Part shown: one piece after another, positions 7,862 through 17,158 of the stretch
Numbering within the stretch: position 1 is the first letter of the stretch
Layout of the letters: each line of letters begins with the position of its first letter
Source: Ignavibacteria bacterium
GTDB taxonomy: Bacteria; Bacteroidota; Ignavibacteria; Tepidaquicellales; Tepidaquicellaceae
NCBI GenBank assembly: GCA_019187405.1
Contig: JABAQZ010000015.1
Span: forward strand, 1-64,000
Reading direction: 5' to 3'
Length of the DNA: 64,000 nt
Made by a program: the position numbers and the translations under genes
Notes under the pieces: generated by a model
Told to the model about the DNA's origin: nothing
The model's database searches: none
What the model saw: only the letters and a program-made list of their open reading frames with translations

Positions 7862-8317
7862 ATGCAGGAAAAAATAATAGAAATAATAGTTTTAATATTA
7901 AACGAATTACGAAACAGCAAGCACATAAATGAAATTGACATTAAGAAGCTCAACAGGGACGGATATACGGAAGCTGAAATCAATGCCGCTTTTGCATGGG
8001 TATTTTCAAAGCTTGATTCGGGAGAAAAGCTTTTTAATGAGCGTCAGGCCGAAACAAAATCACACAGGTTTTTTCATCCATCCGAATTAAGCGTACTTGA
8101 TACTTCTGCAACCGGGTATCTGATACAGATGAAGGAGCTTGGAATACTATCTGATCCTGATCTGGAACTCGTAATAGATAAAGTACTAATGGCAGGTTAT
8201 CAAAAAGCCGGAATTGAGGAGATTAAGCTGATAATTTCATCACTGCTGTTTGACTTTGACGAAAAGACAAACCTAATTAACAGAATGGTACTTCAAAACA
8301 ATGACACTGTTCACTGA
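7862..8317 (+). CDS. smg: Smg/DUF494 family protein
   Basis: A 151-residue protein of the Smg (DUF494) family: an N-terminal helix with KIIEIIVLILNELR, a DGYTEAEINAAFAWVF segment, and the FFHPSELSVLDTSATGYL block that is diagnostic of the family. The biochemical role is unknown. In many genomes smg lies just upstream of topA, as it does here (51 bp), and it directly follows ybeY with no gap. It is probably cytosolic. Confidence 0.85.
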   Translation: MQEKIIEIIVLILNELRNSKHINEIDIKKLNRDGYTEAEINAAFAWVFSKLDSGEKLFNERQAETKSHRFFHPSELSVLDTSATGYLIQMKELGILSDPDLELVIDKVLMAGYQKAGIEEIKLIISSLLFDFDEKTNLINRMVLQNNDTVH

Positions 8318-8368
8318 TTTCATTTGTGCCTGCCTTCTTTTATTAAAAAAAGTTCATAAAAAATATAA

Positions 8369-10714
8369 ATGGGAAAATCATTAGTAATAGTAGAATCACC
8401 GTCAAAAGCTAAAACGATTAACAAATATCTCGGAAAAGATTTCGTTGTTGAAGCAACAATAGGACACATTAAGGATCTGCCGAAGAGTAAAATGAATGTT
8501 GACATCGAAAACGGGTATGCCGGAACATATAATGTAATACCCGGTAAAGAAGATGTGATAAAACATTTGAAGAAAATTGCAAATACTTCGGAAAAAATTT
8601 TCATAGCAACTGACCCTGACCGTGAGGGAGAAGCAATAGCATCCGACATTGCCGATGAAATTACGAAGGATAAGAAAAAAATTCTTCGAGTACTGTTTAA
8701 CGAAATTACAAAACCCGGTATCGAAGAAGCGATGAAAAACGGAAGACAGATAGATCAGAATCTTGTGGATGCCCAGATGGCAAGAAGAGTAATGGACAGG
8801 ATACTCGGATACAAGGTAAGTCCATTTTTATGGAAGACGATGTACTTTGGATTATCTGCCGGGAGAGTGCAGTCCGTAGCATTAAAGATTATCTGCGAAA
8901 GAGAAGAGGAAATTGAAAAATTCGTTCCCAAAGAGTATTGGTCGATTGAAGGAATGTTTTCCAAACTTTCCGGAAGGTCAAGACCGTTTAAAGGCAAGCT
9001 TTTTAAGATAAATGATGATACTCTGAAATTTGACGGGGAAAAGCCTTGTATAGAAAGCATCGAGCAGGCTCATAAAATTATTCAGGATTTAAGAGACAAT
9101 AAATTTAAGATAACGGAAATTCAGGTTAAAGAAGTTAAGAGAAATGCACCTGCACCGTTTACGACAAGCGTATTGCAGCAGACTGCATCCACGCGGCTTG
9201 GATTTTCTCCGAAGAAAACAATGATGCTTGCACAAAAGCTTTATGAGGGTATCGAGGGAAGTAAAGAAGAAGGTCTGGTCGGGCTGATAACTTACATGCG
9301 AACTGATTCGACAAGAGTCAGTGAAGTTGCAGTTGAATCGGCAAGAGAATTTATCAAAGGTAATTACGGAAAGGAATTTCTTCCTGAGAAAGCCAAAGTA
9401 CATAAGTCCAGGAAAAAAAATACACAAGATGCACACGAAGCCATAAGACCGACTGATGTTAACAGAAGACCTGAAGACATGAAAAAGCTCGGAAAGGATC
9501 TTCATGCTCTTTATGATCTTATCTGGAAAAGATTTGTGGCATCGCAGATGTCGCAGGCTGTGCTTGATCAGAAGACAGTAATAATCAGGGCATTATCACC
9601 GAGAGGCGACAAAAATGTATATCTGTTTAAAGCAACCGGCAGCGTGATGAAGTTCAGCGGATTTCTCAAAGTTTATGAAGACGTTAAGGAAGATACAACA
9701 GACAAACCGGAAACTGCAGAGCAGGATGAAGAAGATTTGACGATGATACCGGCAGATTTAAATGAAGGAGATTTTTTGAAGATCACAGGTCTCGAGAAGT
9801 ATCAGCATTTCACAAATCCTCCGCCGAGGTTTACAGAGAGCAGCCTGATCAAACAGCTTGACAAGCTCGGTATCGGCAGACCGAGTACATTTGCTGCGAT
9901 TGTTTCAACGGTTATTAACCGGATGTATGTAAATGTAATTGACAGAAAACTGCATGCTACTGTGCTGGGAAGGACTGTAAACAAAATATTATCCGAATAT
10001 TTCCGTGACGTGATAAACGTAAACTTTACAGCGCAGATGGAGGAAGAGCTTGATACGATTGCAAACGGGGAAAGCACATATAAAAGAGTACTCGATGATT
10101 TTTACATACCGTTTAACAAAGACATACTTGAAGCAGAATCACTGGCTGCCGATATAAAAAAGAATCTCATTGAACCAACAGATATATCGTGCCCCGAATG
10201 TGGCAGTGAAACAGGCGCAAAGATGATAAAAAAATGGAGCCGAAACGGACAGTTTCTATCCTGCGAGAGATTTCCCAAATGCAAAGGTGCATTGCCGCTC
10301 GAACAGCCGGATGAAAAGGAGCTTGAGGCAGCGAAGGACATTGTATGTGATTTGTGCGGGGCTTCGATGGCAATAAAAATCGGAAAGTTCGGGAAGTTTT
10401 ATGGGTGCACGAATTATCCTAAATGCAAAGGTATAAAGCCCGTAACTCTTGGCATCAAATGCCCTAAGTGCGGTAAGGGAGAAATTCTTCAGCGAAAAGC
10501 AAAACGCGGCAGGATATTTTTTGGATGTACAAAATATCCGGAATGTGATTTTATAACGAATTCACTTCCAGTAATACAAGAATGTACAAACTGCAAAAAT
10601 AATTATCTAATAAAAAAATCGACAAAGAAAGACGGAGAATATCTTGAGTGTCCAGAATGTAAATCCCGTTTTGATTTAGTGAAAGAGGAAGTCCGCGAAA
10701 CACAAGGCAGTTAA
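8369..10714 (+). CDS. topA: DNA topoisomerase I (type IA)
   Basis: A 781-residue enzyme that relaxes negative supercoils by cutting one strand. The N-terminal Toprim domain (SLVIVESPSKAKTINKYL, then TDPDREGEAIA) is followed by the topoisomerase core with the catalytic Tyr309 in GLITYMRTDSTR. The C-terminus carries four Cys-rich zinc ribbons: CPECG, CDLCG, CPKCG and CTNC, each followed by a matching CxxxxxPxC- or CPEC-like half. Length is normal for a bacterial TopA with zinc fingers. There is no Shine-Dalgarno before the ATG. It is probably co-transcribed with ybeY and smg. Confidence 0.98.
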   Translation: MGKSLVIVESPSKAKTINKYLGKDFVVEATIGHIKDLPKSKMNVDIENGYAGTYNVIPGKEDVIKHLKKIANTSEKIFIATDPDREGEAIASDIADEITKDKKKILRVLFNEITKPGIEEAMKNGRQIDQNLVDAQMARRVMDRILGYKVSPFLWKTMYFGLSAGRVQSVALKIICEREEEIEKFVPKEYWSIEGMFSKLSGRSRPFKGKLFKINDDTLKFDGEKPCIESIEQAHKIIQDLRDNKFKITEIQVKEVKRNAPAPFTTSVLQQTASTRLGFSPKKTMMLAQKLYEGIEGSKEEGLVGLITYMRTDSTRVSEVAVESAREFIKGNYGKEFLPEKAKVHKSRKKNTQDAHEAIRPTDVNRRPEDMKKLGKDLHALYDLIWKRFVASQMSQAVLDQKTVIIRALSPRGDKNVYLFKATGSVMKFSGFLKVYEDVKEDTTDKPETAEQDEEDLTMIPADLNEGDFLKITGLEKYQHFTNPPPRFTESSLIKQLDKLGIGRPSTFAAIVSTVINRMYVNVIDRKLHATVLGRTVNKILSEYFRDVINVNFTAQMEEELDTIANGESTYKRVLDDFYIPFNKDILEAESLAADIKKNLIEPTDISCPECGSETGAKMIKKWSRNGQFLSCERFPKCKGALPLEQPDEKELEAAKDIVCDLCGASMAIKIGKFGKFYGCTNYPKCKGIKPVTLGIKCPKCGKGEILQRKAKRGRIFFGCTKYPECDFITNSLPVIQECTNCKNNYLIKKSTKKDGEYLECPECKSRFDLVKEEVRETQGS

Positions 10715-10799
10715 TTTATAAATAATGGCGCATTAATTTAAAAAATAAAATTTAAAATATGTATATTGTTTATCATAATATTAAATTAAGATTATTGCA

Positions 10800-12407
10800 A
10801 TGAAGAGAAGGGAATTCATAAAAGATACTGCAATTGGATGCTGCGGAATAGCAGTTGGCTCTGCTTTATTTGAAAAAGTTTTGGGAAATACATCATTTGA
10901 CAAGAACACCAATGAAGAAAATCTGCAAAAATTTCTTGCGCTGACGGAAGACGATTTCAATAAACTTGCCGATACGGCAATTTTTACTGCAAAAAGCAAC
11001 GGCGCATCTTATTGCGACATAAGAATTTGCAAAAACAGAATGCAGCAGATAAGTACAAGGGAGGACATGATAAGAGGAATTTCCGACAGCGAAGATTTGG
11101 GATTTGGAATCAGGGTGCTGATAAATGGGACATGGGGATTTGCTTCGAGCTATGCAGTTAATGAAAAAGAAGTTTCACAGATGGCAGTAAAAGCTTGTGG
11201 GATTGCAAAAGCAAATTCTATGCTCCAGAAAAAACCCATAGAGCTTGTAAAAGTAAAATCATATAACGATAAATATTTAACTGACATATCGATTGATCCA
11301 TTTGAAGTATCGATAACCGACAAAATAAACCTACAGCTGCATTTTAACAAACTTGCAATGACGGCTGGCGCGGATTATGTGGATTCATTCATGTGGTTTA
11401 TAAATGAGTGGAAGTATTTTGCTTCATCGGAAGGAACAAACATTACACAAGGATTATACAGGACATGGGGACAGACGACGCCGACAGTAATAGATAAAAG
11501 TGCGGGAAATTTTAAGTCGAGAAAAGTGTTATCTCCTCCATTGAGCAAAGGATTTGAATATTTTTATGATTATCCGTATGAAAAGGAAATCGAAACTGCC
11601 GTAGAAAATTCAAAGAAAAAACTTTCAGCGCCATCGGTCGAACCGGGTAAGAAAGATCTGATAATTCACGGCAACAATCTCTTTCTAACGATACATGAGT
11701 CTTGCGGACATCCGACAGAGCTTGACAGAGCGCTGGGTTTTGAGGCTAATTATGCAGGCACAAGTTTTATGACTCCGGATAAATTGAATAAGCTTCAATA
11801 CGGTTCGCCGATAATAAATCTCATTGCGGACAGAACACAGCAATTCGGACTTGCCACAAGGGGATATGACGATGACGGTGTTAAAACTACCGAGTGGCCA
11901 ATTGTGGAGAACGGAAAGTTTGTAAATTATCAGACCACGAGAGAGTTAGCCGGATATGTCAATCAGAGCGATTCATTCGGTTGTGCTTATGCTGACAGCT
12001 GGGCTTCGTTTCCCATTCAAAGGATGCCGAATATTTCTTTAAAGCCGTCAACTGAAAAAAGATCGCTCGATGATTTGATTTCGGATACAGAGGATGGATT
12101 GCTTGTTATCGGAGACAACAGTTGGAGCATTGACATGCAGAGATATAATTTTCAGTTTTCTGGTCAGGAGTTTTGGGAAATTAAAAACGGAAAAATTACA
12201 CAGATGATTGAAGATGCAGCTTATCAGGGGAATACGGTTGATTTTTGGAATTCTTGTGATGCTTTATGCGATGAATCGGAATATTATCTTGGAGGATCTT
12301 TATTTTGCGGAAAAGGCGAGCCCGGGCAGGTTTCGCCGGTAAGCCATGGGGCTGTACCTGCAAGATTCAGACAGGTAAACATTCTTAATACTAAATCACA
12401 AATTTAA
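10800..12407 (+). CDS. tldD: TldD-family metalloprotease with Tat-type signal
   Basis: A 535-residue member of the TldD/PmbA (modulator of DNA gyrase) metalloprotease family. The zinc motif HExxxH is intact (His299-Glu300-Ser-Cys-Gly-His304). The N-terminus reads KRREFIKDTAIGCCG and then GIAVGSALF, which resembles a twin-arginine (Tat) signal; canonical TldD is cytosolic. E. coli TldD/TldE form a heterodimer that processes modified peptides, and the next gene here is the PmbA/TldE-like partner, starting 10 bp downstream. I infer an exported or membrane-attached TldD acting outside the cytosol. If the partner lacks a signal, the pair would have to be exported together by hitch-hiking through Tat, or the signal is not used. 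Confidence 0.9.
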   Translation: MKRREFIKDTAIGCCGIAVGSALFEKVLGNTSFDKNTNEENLQKFLALTEDDFNKLADTAIFTAKSNGASYCDIRICKNRMQQISTREDMIRGISDSEDLGFGIRVLINGTWGFASSYAVNEKEVSQMAVKACGIAKANSMLQKKPIELVKVKSYNDKYLTDISIDPFEVSITDKINLQLHFNKLAMTAGADYVDSFMWFINEWKYFASSEGTNITQGLYRTWGQTTPTVIDKSAGNFKSRKVLSPPLSKGFEYFYDYPYEKEIETAVENSKKKLSAPSVEPGKKDLIIHGNNLFLTIHESCGHPTELDRALGFEANYAGTSFMTPDKLNKLQYGSPIINLIADRTQQFGLATRGYDDDGVKTTEWPIVENGKFVNYQTTRELAGYVNQSDSFGCAYADSWASFPIQRMPNISLKPSTEKRSLDDLISDTEDGLLVIGDNSWSIDMQRYNFQFSGQEFWEIKNGKITQMIEDAAYQGNTVDFWNSCDALCDESEYYLGGSLFCGKGEPGQVSPVSHGAVPARFRQVNILNTKSQI

Positions 12408-12416
12408 AAGACAGTC

Positions 12417-13754
12417 ATGATTTTAAGTAAAGAAGATGCTGAAAAGTTATTAAAAAAAATTCTTTCCTATTCAAAAGCCGAATCAGCTTCGGTTTCTATA
12501 AGAGGAAATAATAATTACAATCTCAGGTATGCATTAAATTCTGCTTCAACGAATGGATTTTCAGATTCTTTAAGCGCAACCATTACTTCAAACTTCGGCA
12601 AAAAATCAGGAAGCATTGCGTTAACACAGTTTGATGATACCGCAATTGAAAACAGCGTTAGAAAGTCGGAGGAGATTGCAAAGCTCACGCCTGATAATAA
12701 AGAGTTTATGCCTCCGTTGGAAAAACAGAGTGGTTATTATGAAGTTCAGGAATTTTTTGAAGACACTGACAATCTAACTCCGGAAAGCATATCTGATAAA
12801 ATTTCTTACACGCTTGAAAAGGCAGACTCCCAAGATTTGTTAGCTGCAGGACTTTTTAATAAGAAATCGGGATTTACTGCTTTAGGAAATACTAAAGATC
12901 TTTTTGCATATCATAAACAGACATTTTCAAATTTTTCTTCAACTATGCGTACTAAGGATTCTTCAGGTTCGAGTAAAACTGAAAAATCTTATGCGGATGT
13001 TAATCATTTGAATGTCCGAAATTTATCCGACAAGGTTGCCGAAAGAGCCGTATTGTCAAAAAATCCTCGTCCGTATGAACCGGGTAATTACGTTACCATA
13101 CTTGATTATGCTGCTGCATGCGATATGTTGAATAATCTGAGCTTTTATCTGAACAGGAGGAGTGCAGATGAAGGCAGGAGCTTTTTTTCAGACAAGGAAA
13201 GAGGAAATAAAATAGGTCAAAAGATAGTTAACGAAAAAGTTACAATATATTCCGATCCACAGTCAAGTATTGCCCCGGATTCACCTTTTACTTCTGAAGG
13301 TCTTCCGGTAAAAAGAACCAACTGGATTTCGGGAGGAACGCTCGAAAATTTATTCATGAACAGATACTGGGCAGAAAAGAAGAACAGCGAGCCGGTTCCT
13401 TTTCCCGGAAATTTAATAATGGAGGGCTCCACTAAAAGTCTTGAAGATTTAATTGAATCAACGGAAAAAGGAATATTTGTTACGAGATTCTGGTACATCA
13501 GGCAGGTAGATCCAAAGCAGGCATTGCTAACGGGATTAACACGTGACGGAGTATTTCTTATAGAGAACGGAAAGATAACTTCTGCAATAAATAATTTCAG
13601 ATTCAATGAATCACCTTTGAATGTGCTCAATAATATAATTGATATGTCAACTTCCGAAAAATCCTCAGGAAGCGAGACTGGTGATTCAAAGATTGTTGTT
13701 CCTGCCATGAAATTATCCGGATTTAATTTTTCAACAGTATCAGACGCCATTTAA
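12417..13754 (+). CDS. pmbA: PmbA/TldE-like partner of TldD
   Basis: A 445-residue TldD/PmbA superfamily protein without the HExxxH metal motif, as expected for the TldE/PmbA subunit. The N-terminal domain (about 1-210) and C-terminal domain (WISGGTLENLFMNRYWAEK and TRDGVFLIENGKI) match the family layout. No signal peptide or Tat motif is seen, unlike its upstream partner. It starts 10 bp after tldD and is followed 12 bp later by a Xer recombinase, so all three are probably one operon. Assignment as the inactive partner is from family knowledge. Confidence 0.85.
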   Translation: MILSKEDAEKLLKKILSYSKAESASVSIRGNNNYNLRYALNSASTNGFSDSLSATITSNFGKKSGSIALTQFDDTAIENSVRKSEEIAKLTPDNKEFMPPLEKQSGYYEVQEFFEDTDNLTPESISDKISYTLEKADSQDLLAAGLFNKKSGFTALGNTKDLFAYHKQTFSNFSSTMRTKDSSGSSKTEKSYADVNHLNVRNLSDKVAERAVLSKNPRPYEPGNYVTILDYAAACDMLNNLSFYLNRRSADEGRSFFSDKERGNKIGQKIVNEKVTIYSDPQSSIAPDSPFTSEGLPVKRTNWISGGTLENLFMNRYWAEKKNSEPVPFPGNLIMEGSTKSLEDLIESTEKGIFVTRFWYIRQVDPKQALLTGLTRDGVFLIENGKITSAINNFRFNESPLNVLNNIIDMSTSEKSSGSETGDSKIVVPAMKLSGFNFSTVSDAI

Positions 13755-13766
13755 TTTTTTAAAATC

Positions 13767-14702
13767 ATGGAAAAAGGATTTAATGAGATTACAGCAGAGT
13801 TTTTGGATTATCTGAAGATTAATAAAAATTACTCGGCACATACATTAATTTCATACCGCAATGATTTAAACGGCTTTATTGAGTTTCTCAGGGATTCAGG
13901 AATTAATGATGATAAATATGAAGGAAACATTGCTTCTCTAATTGAACAGGCTGATCTCGGGATGCTGAAATCATTTATTGCCGGCTTGTCTGATCCATTC
14001 AGACAGGGCAGCAAATATTCAAAGAAAACCATATCGAGAAAAATCTCCGCATTAAAGTCATTTTACAAATTTCTTTTAAAGAAAAAGTATGTAGAGAAAA
14101 ATTATGCGGCTTCGCTTGTGTTTCCCAAAACAGAAAAAAGACTGCCTTCATATCTGACTGAAAGCGAAATGGACAAACTTCTTGGTAAAAAATATTTTTC
14201 GGAATTAAATATTCTTGACAAAGCAGTCATTGAATTATTTTATAGTACAGGCATAAGATTATCCGAGCTTATAAATCTAAAGTTAAGTAATGTGAATTTC
14301 CGGGCAAAGACGGTTAAGGTTTTTGGAAAAGGTTCAAAGGAAAGAATTGTCCCTTTCGGGGAGCAAGCCTTGACTGCGCTGAAAAATTATCTGCAGATCA
14401 GACAGATAAGCAATACAAATAACTTAGATTTTTTATTTGTAAATAATGCTGGAAAGAAGCTTTATCCAATGTTTGTCAACAGAATAATAAGAAAGAATCT
14501 GTCTCGTGTAACCGAATTAAAGAAAAAATCTCCGCACATACTCCGCCACACTTTTGCTACTCATTTGCTCGATAACGGCGCTGATATCAGGGCAGTAAAA
14601 GAACTTCTTGGACATGAAAGTTTATCCACTACGCAAGTTTATACACATGTAACTCCGGAAAAACTTAAGAAAGCTTATAAGCAGGCACACCCAAGAGCAT
14701 GA
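13767..14702 (+). CDS. xerC: Tyrosine recombinase XerC/XerD-like (first of two)
   Basis: A 311-residue site-specific recombinase of full length. It has an N-terminal SAM-like core-binding domain (EFLDYLKINKNYSAHTL) and a catalytic domain with Arg164 (TGIRLSEL), Lys in KGSKER, HxxR in HILRHTFATH, His in LLGHESL and nucleophile Tyr292 (QVYTHV). Xer proteins resolve chromosome dimers at dif with FtsK. A second Xer protein is encoded at 21972-22886, so the window seems to hold the XerC/XerD pair. Which is C and which is D is a guess. The gene is 12 bp after the pmbA-like gene. Confidence 0.9.
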   Translation: MEKGFNEITAEFLDYLKINKNYSAHTLISYRNDLNGFIEFLRDSGINDDKYEGNIASLIEQADLGMLKSFIAGLSDPFRQGSKYSKKTISRKISALKSFYKFLLKKKYVEKNYAASLVFPKTEKRLPSYLTESEMDKLLGKKYFSELNILDKAVIELFYSTGIRLSELINLKLSNVNFRAKTVKVFGKGSKERIVPFGEQALTALKNYLQIRQISNTNNLDFLFVNNAGKKLYPMFVNRIIRKNLSRVTELKKKSPHILRHTFATHLLDNGADIRAVKELLGHESLSTTQVYTHVTPEKLKKAYKQAHPRA

Positions 14703-14765
14703 AGTCTTTGAATGTAATTTAAAGCATTTCATGACTAAGACCGAAAATTGATCAAAGTCTGAAAA

Positions 14766-16007
14766 TTATTTAATCAGCAGCATTTGTCTTGACAAATTTA
14801 CATCATCAGTGATCAAAGAATAAAAGTATAAACCGCTTGGCAAATTGGAACCATTGAAATTAATTTCATACACACCACCTTTATCTTTTGCAAGATTCAT
14901 TAATTGAATTTCTTTACCGAGTATGTCAGAAATTTTTATAGTTACATTTTTTCCGGAAGGAATGCTGAATCTTATCTTAGTTTCCGGATTAAACGGATTG
15001 GGATAATTCTGAAATAGTTTAAACTCATCCGCATTTTCAGTTGAGTTGTTTATTAAAACCGATCCGCCACCGCCATTTACGGTTTTAAGAATTTTTCCTG
15101 ACCATGAGCAGATGTATCCGGTATCTTTGGCAGGAAAATGAATTCCATAGAGATTTTCTGAAAGGGGAGTTGTCTGATTAAACCAGTTTAACCCTCCGTT
15201 TGTAGTCTTAACTGCATTTCCACCTGAAGTGCAACCGTAACCTGTGAGAGAATTGGTAAAACTCAATCTCCAGACTGCGTCTCCTGATTGATCCCTGACA
15301 ATTGACCAGTTTGCTCCGCCATTGGATGTTCTTCCTATTCTGCCTGCATTTGTAGAAAATACTCCGTTAAGTTCATCAAAAAAATAAACGTCTGTATTGA
15401 TTTCAAAACTAATATTCGGAGTATTAAGATTAATCCAGTTAATTCCTGCGTTAGTTGTTTTCAGAAGTATATTTGAGCCGCTGACAAAACCGGTTGTTTC
15501 ATTAAGAAAGTAAATTCCCTGAAAAGCATTTATCACTCCTGTATTGAGTAAAAACCAATTATCGCCGCGATTAGTAGTTTTTAAAATATTTCCTGCGCTG
15601 CCGGCAGAGTATCCCGTAAATGAATTTACAAAATCTATTGCCCACACCTGAAGATTTGTATCAGAATAAAGCGTTAACCAGTTTTGTCCGCCGTTATATG
15701 TTCTGAGTATTTTCCCATAATTGCCGCAAATAAAGACAGTATCAGGATGTAATATTTCAAATGCCATAAAGCGCTGAGCAGTGTAATGCGAATTTTGCGG
15801 TGTCCAGTTAATACCTCCGTTTGTTGTTTTATATATATTCATTGTCGAGCTGTTGTATAACACACCGGAATGAAAACCTGTATTTATATTATAAAACTTT
15901 ATCGCATAACAAGACTGCACGGGATTATTTGCATAAACCTGAATCCACTGAGAATAACCTTTAGAGCAGATGAGAAACAATAAAATAAATGAAATGATTG
16001 TTTTCAT
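14766..16007 (-). CDS. Secreted Ycf48-like beta-propeller protein with T9SS sorting domain
   Basis: A 413-residue exported protein. A signal peptide (1-19) is followed by about seven repeats around TTNGGxNW, the Ycf48/BNR-type propeller blade motif (KTTNGGINWTPQ, RTYNGGQNWLTL, KTTNRGDNWFLL, KTTNAGINWINL, RTSNGGANWSIV, KTTNGGLNWFNQ). The last ~85 residues form a type A T9SS C-terminal sorting domain (FQNYPNPFNPETKIRF, ending SRQMLLIK). It should be moved across the outer membrane by T9SS and attached or released there. It is convergent with the upstream recombinase gene. The ligand is unknown. Confidence 0.9.
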   Translation of the reverse strand: MKTIISFILLFLICSKGYSQWIQVYANNPVQSCYAIKFYNINTGFHSGVLYNSSTMNIYKTTNGGINWTPQNSHYTAQRFMAFEILHPDTVFICGNYGKILRTYNGGQNWLTLYSDTNLQVWAIDFVNSFTGYSAGSAGNILKTTNRGDNWFLLNTGVINAFQGIYFLNETTGFVSGSNILLKTTNAGINWINLNTPNISFEINTDVYFFDELNGVFSTNAGRIGRTSNGGANWSIVRDQSGDAVWRLSFTNSLTGYGCTSGGNAVKTTNGGLNWFNQTTPLSENLYGIHFPAKDTGYICSWSGKILKTVNGGGGSVLINNSTENADEFKLFQNYPNPFNPETKIRFSIPSGKNVTIKISDILGKEIQLMNLAKDKGGVYEINFNGSNLPSGLYFYSLITDDVNLSRQMLLIK

Positions 16008-16369
16008 TTTTTATTTTAAAAATATAGATTAAGGACCGATAAAGAAATTCAAAATTCAGTATTGAATGTTTATCATCATAAAAATCATTGGGAAGTTAAT
16101 ACTTGAGCCGATATACTCATGCAAACTAAGACAAATTTACATTTTATTAATGTCTTTATTAATTTTAATCATTTGATTGGATTCTAAGAATTTTCTAATT
16201 AAAAAATCCGTGTTAACATTAAAAAAATTTCAGGATAATATGTCATAAGAAAATGCAACTGTAAAAAAAGGATGATTACAAAAACTAAACCTGTAAAACG
16301 CTTACACAAATCATGCTGCATTTTACAGGTTAGTCACAGGAACTTAAACTTTTAAAATAAAATTACTAT
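16008..16369. other. Intergenic region between two minus-strand genes
   Basis: AT-rich. It holds the terminator of the DUF2807 gene (16280-16331) and presumably the promoter of the T9SS propeller gene. No open frame or RNA gene was seen. Confidence 0.5.
16280..16331 (-). terminator. Intrinsic terminator of the DUF2807 gene
   Basis: AACCTGTAAAA (16288-16298) and TTTTACAGGTT (16321-16331) are perfect reverse complements. Read on the minus strand, a T run (complement of 16280-16284) follows the stem. The 22-nt loop is rather long. Confidence 0.65.
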
Positions 16370-17098
16370 TTAATCATTTTTCTCTACTTTGCCGATTCCG
16401 TTTTTCTCCAACTTTCTGACAATGGCGTTGCCGGAATATGTAATATTACCAGTTCCGTTCAATGAGATGGAAAATTCACGATCTGCATAAACTTCTGAAT
16501 TCCCGGTTGAATTGTTTTCGATTTCCAGTTTATCCGCTTTAAGATCAAATGCTTTTACGTTGCCGATACTGTTTTGCTCAATGTCCACGATATCAGCATT
16601 TCCCGTCAGCGTTACATTTCCGATTGAATTGCATTCGAGAGTGAGTTTATTGCAGTCAATATCCATGATAATGTTTCCGATGGAATTGCTTTCGATTTCA
16701 ATATCTTTAAGTTTAAGTTTTCCGATTGTATTAAGATTTCCTGTACTATTGAGCTCTATGCTTTCAATATTTTTCAGAGTAATATAAGCTTTGAGTTTTG
16801 TCGAAGACTTTATTTCCGCTTTATCACGGGTGGAAATATCAAGGGTGTTGTTGCCGGACTTGAATTCAATATACGGGATAAGATTTTTATCTGCTTCTAT
16901 TTCCACTTTTTGAATATCCCCTTGTTGAATGAAAAGGTTGATGATTCCGTTTAATTCTATTTTTTCAAAAGCATCAACATATTTTGTTTCTTTAACAACA
17001 TTTCCATCTCCGTACAGATTTTGTGAAAAGCCTGCCGAGGCAATTGATGAGAATAAAATTATAAACACAGAAATCAGATTGTTAAAATAATTATTCAT
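16370..17098 (-). CDS. Exported DUF2807 (GIN-domain, auto-transporter head-like) protein
   Basis: A 242-residue protein with a signal peptide (about 1-25). The rest is one DUF2807 domain, a short right-handed beta-helix common in Bacteroidota and often called the putative adhesin head GIN domain. The opening VDAFEKIELNGIINLFIQQG is characteristic. Regular rungs of the form NSIGNV / NSTGNS recur about every 20 residues (IESNSIGNI, ECNSIGNV, EQNSIGNV, ENNSTGNS), which supports the helix. It has no T9SS domain. The role is unknown; such proteins are thought to sit in the periplasm or on the surface. Confidence 0.85.
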   Translation of the reverse strand: MNNYFNNLISVFIILFSSIASAGFSQNLYGDGNVVKETKYVDAFEKIELNGIINLFIQQGDIQKVEIEADKNLIPYIEFKSGNNTLDISTRDKAEIKSSTKLKAYITLKNIESIELNSTGNLNTIGKLKLKDIEIESNSIGNIIMDIDCNKLTLECNSIGNVTLTGNADIVDIEQNSIGNVKAFDLKADKLEIENNSTGNSEVYADREFSISLNGTGNITYSGNAIVRKLEKNGIGKVEKND

Positions 17099-17158
17099 GT
17101 TGTTTGTATAAAATTCTAAAATATTTAATTCAGTAAACGGATTTTATTTTTATAGGTT

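Noticed and set aside
14698-14733. Terminator between xerC-like and T9SS propeller genes
   Set aside because: Only a 6-bp CATGAA/TTCATG stem with a 24-nt loop and no T-run.
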